A DNA stretch of 64,000 nt, from assembly GCF_020181615.1 (NCBI RefSeq), contig NZ_CP084029.1, positions 2,744,640 to 2,808,639 of the forward strand, read 5' to 3'. The stretch comes from [Mycobacterium] crassicus. Its GTDB lineage: Bacteria > Actinomycetota > Actinomycetes > Mycobacteriales > Mycobacteriaceae. Below the pieces are notes generated by a model, which had not been told where the DNA came from, did no database searches, and worked only from the letters and a program-made list of their open reading frames with translations. Below, piece after piece: positions 63,862 to 64,000 of the stretch. Each line of letters starts with the position of its first letter. The stretch's first letter is position 1. The position numbers and the translations under genes are program-made.

Positions 63862-64000
63862 ATGATGCATCGCTGGATTCTGGCCCTGATCACTTCCGTC
63901 GCCACCGCGTTGGCCGCCCTCACGGCGCCGGCCGCCGGATACGCCACGCCGACCACCAACCCGGAGGCTCCGATCGGCCGCCTCGGCGACACGCTGCGCA
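63862..64000 (+). CDS. Secreted MPT63-type protein, N-terminal part
   Basis: ATG 63862 (or 63865) begins MMHRWILALITSVATALAALTAPAAGYA, a clear signal peptide, followed by PIGRLGDTLR at the window edge. The latter recalls PITGKLGSELT of MPT63, a secreted Ig-like protein of mycobacteria. AAGAAGGA precedes the ATG. It is cut off at 64000, so identity is tentative. It sits beyond clpC2, near the related lipoprotein. Confidence 0.6.
   Translation, partial: MMHRWILALITSVATALAALTAPAAGYATPTTNPEAPIGRLGDTLR

Overview
The window is high-GC DNA from a slow-growing mycobacterium. The genus is supported by a PE/PPE/Esx cassette of ESX-5 type, pimA-patA-pgsA1 (phosphatidylinositol mannoside synthesis), a resuscitation-promoting factor, MPT64- and MPT63-like secreted antigens and a PGRS-repeat protein. 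ESX-5-type cassettes and PGRS proteins point to the slow-growing side of the genus; the species cannot be fixed from the sequence. Gene order from about 3.8 kb to 50.8 kb follows, as far as I can recall it, the M. tuberculosis H37Rv segment from about Rv2559c to Rv2622, with local insertions and losses. References to H37Rv are from memory, not from a search.

Layout. 1-74 is a pure C run that cuts into rarA and looks like an assembly artefact. 75-3805 holds rarA (partial), an NDMA-type alcohol dehydrogenase, a DUF3097 gene, a very AT-rich intergenic island and an rpf gene, then a hotdog thioesterase. 3.85-9.2 kb has aspS, a duplicated-domain membrane protein, strong hairpins and the PE-PPE-EsxM-EsxN cassette. 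9.7-13.7 kb has a membrane zinc peptidase, an apparent inserted catabolic unit (DapA-like plus class II aldolase, with a divergent XRE-cupin regulator) and a secreted MmpS-like protein. 13.8-27.0 kb is the housekeeping block hisS, glyoxalase-like, ppiB, a GltB-like flavoprotein, relA, apt, a solute-binding lipoprotein, secF-secD and yajC. 27.2-35.3 kb holds a small cysteine-repeat secreted protein, gabT, ruvCAB with a LexA box, a sulfotransferase, yebC and pdxS-tesB-pdxT. 35.3-45.7 kb holds a TetR/COQ4 pair, an alcohol dehydrogenase and a tightly overlapping operon thrS-HIT-pgsA1-patA-pimA-nudix. 45.7-50.8 kb is a redox-flavoured accessory cluster (DoxX, nitronate monooxygenase, cupins, a Cys-containing winged-helix regulator, 7Fe ferredoxin, DUF2249-cupin, methyltransferase). 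50.8-54.8 kb has lipid CoA enzymes, DedA and an ABM-like protein.

54.8-64 kb is the least conventional part: a sulfotransferase relic, a 1321-residue secreted PGRS protein without a PE domain, a 1.1-kb lower-GC spacer with a duplicated 62-bp element, an mpt64 homologue, four tRNA genes (Val-CAC, Gly-GCC, Cys-GCA, Val-GAC), small orphan genes, an MPT63-like lipoprotein, a clpC2-type gene with two operator-like dyads, and the start of an MPT63-type secreted protein.

No wholly new multi-gene system (CRISPR, phage, transposon, biosynthetic cluster) is evident. The best candidates for new biology are the Pro-Gly heptad insert in SecD, the 25-residue cysteine-repeat secreted protein, the TetR-controlled COQ4 homologue in an organism expected to use menaquinone, the AT-rich rpf leader, the secreted non-PE PGRS protein with its duplicated upstream element, and the clpC2 double operator.
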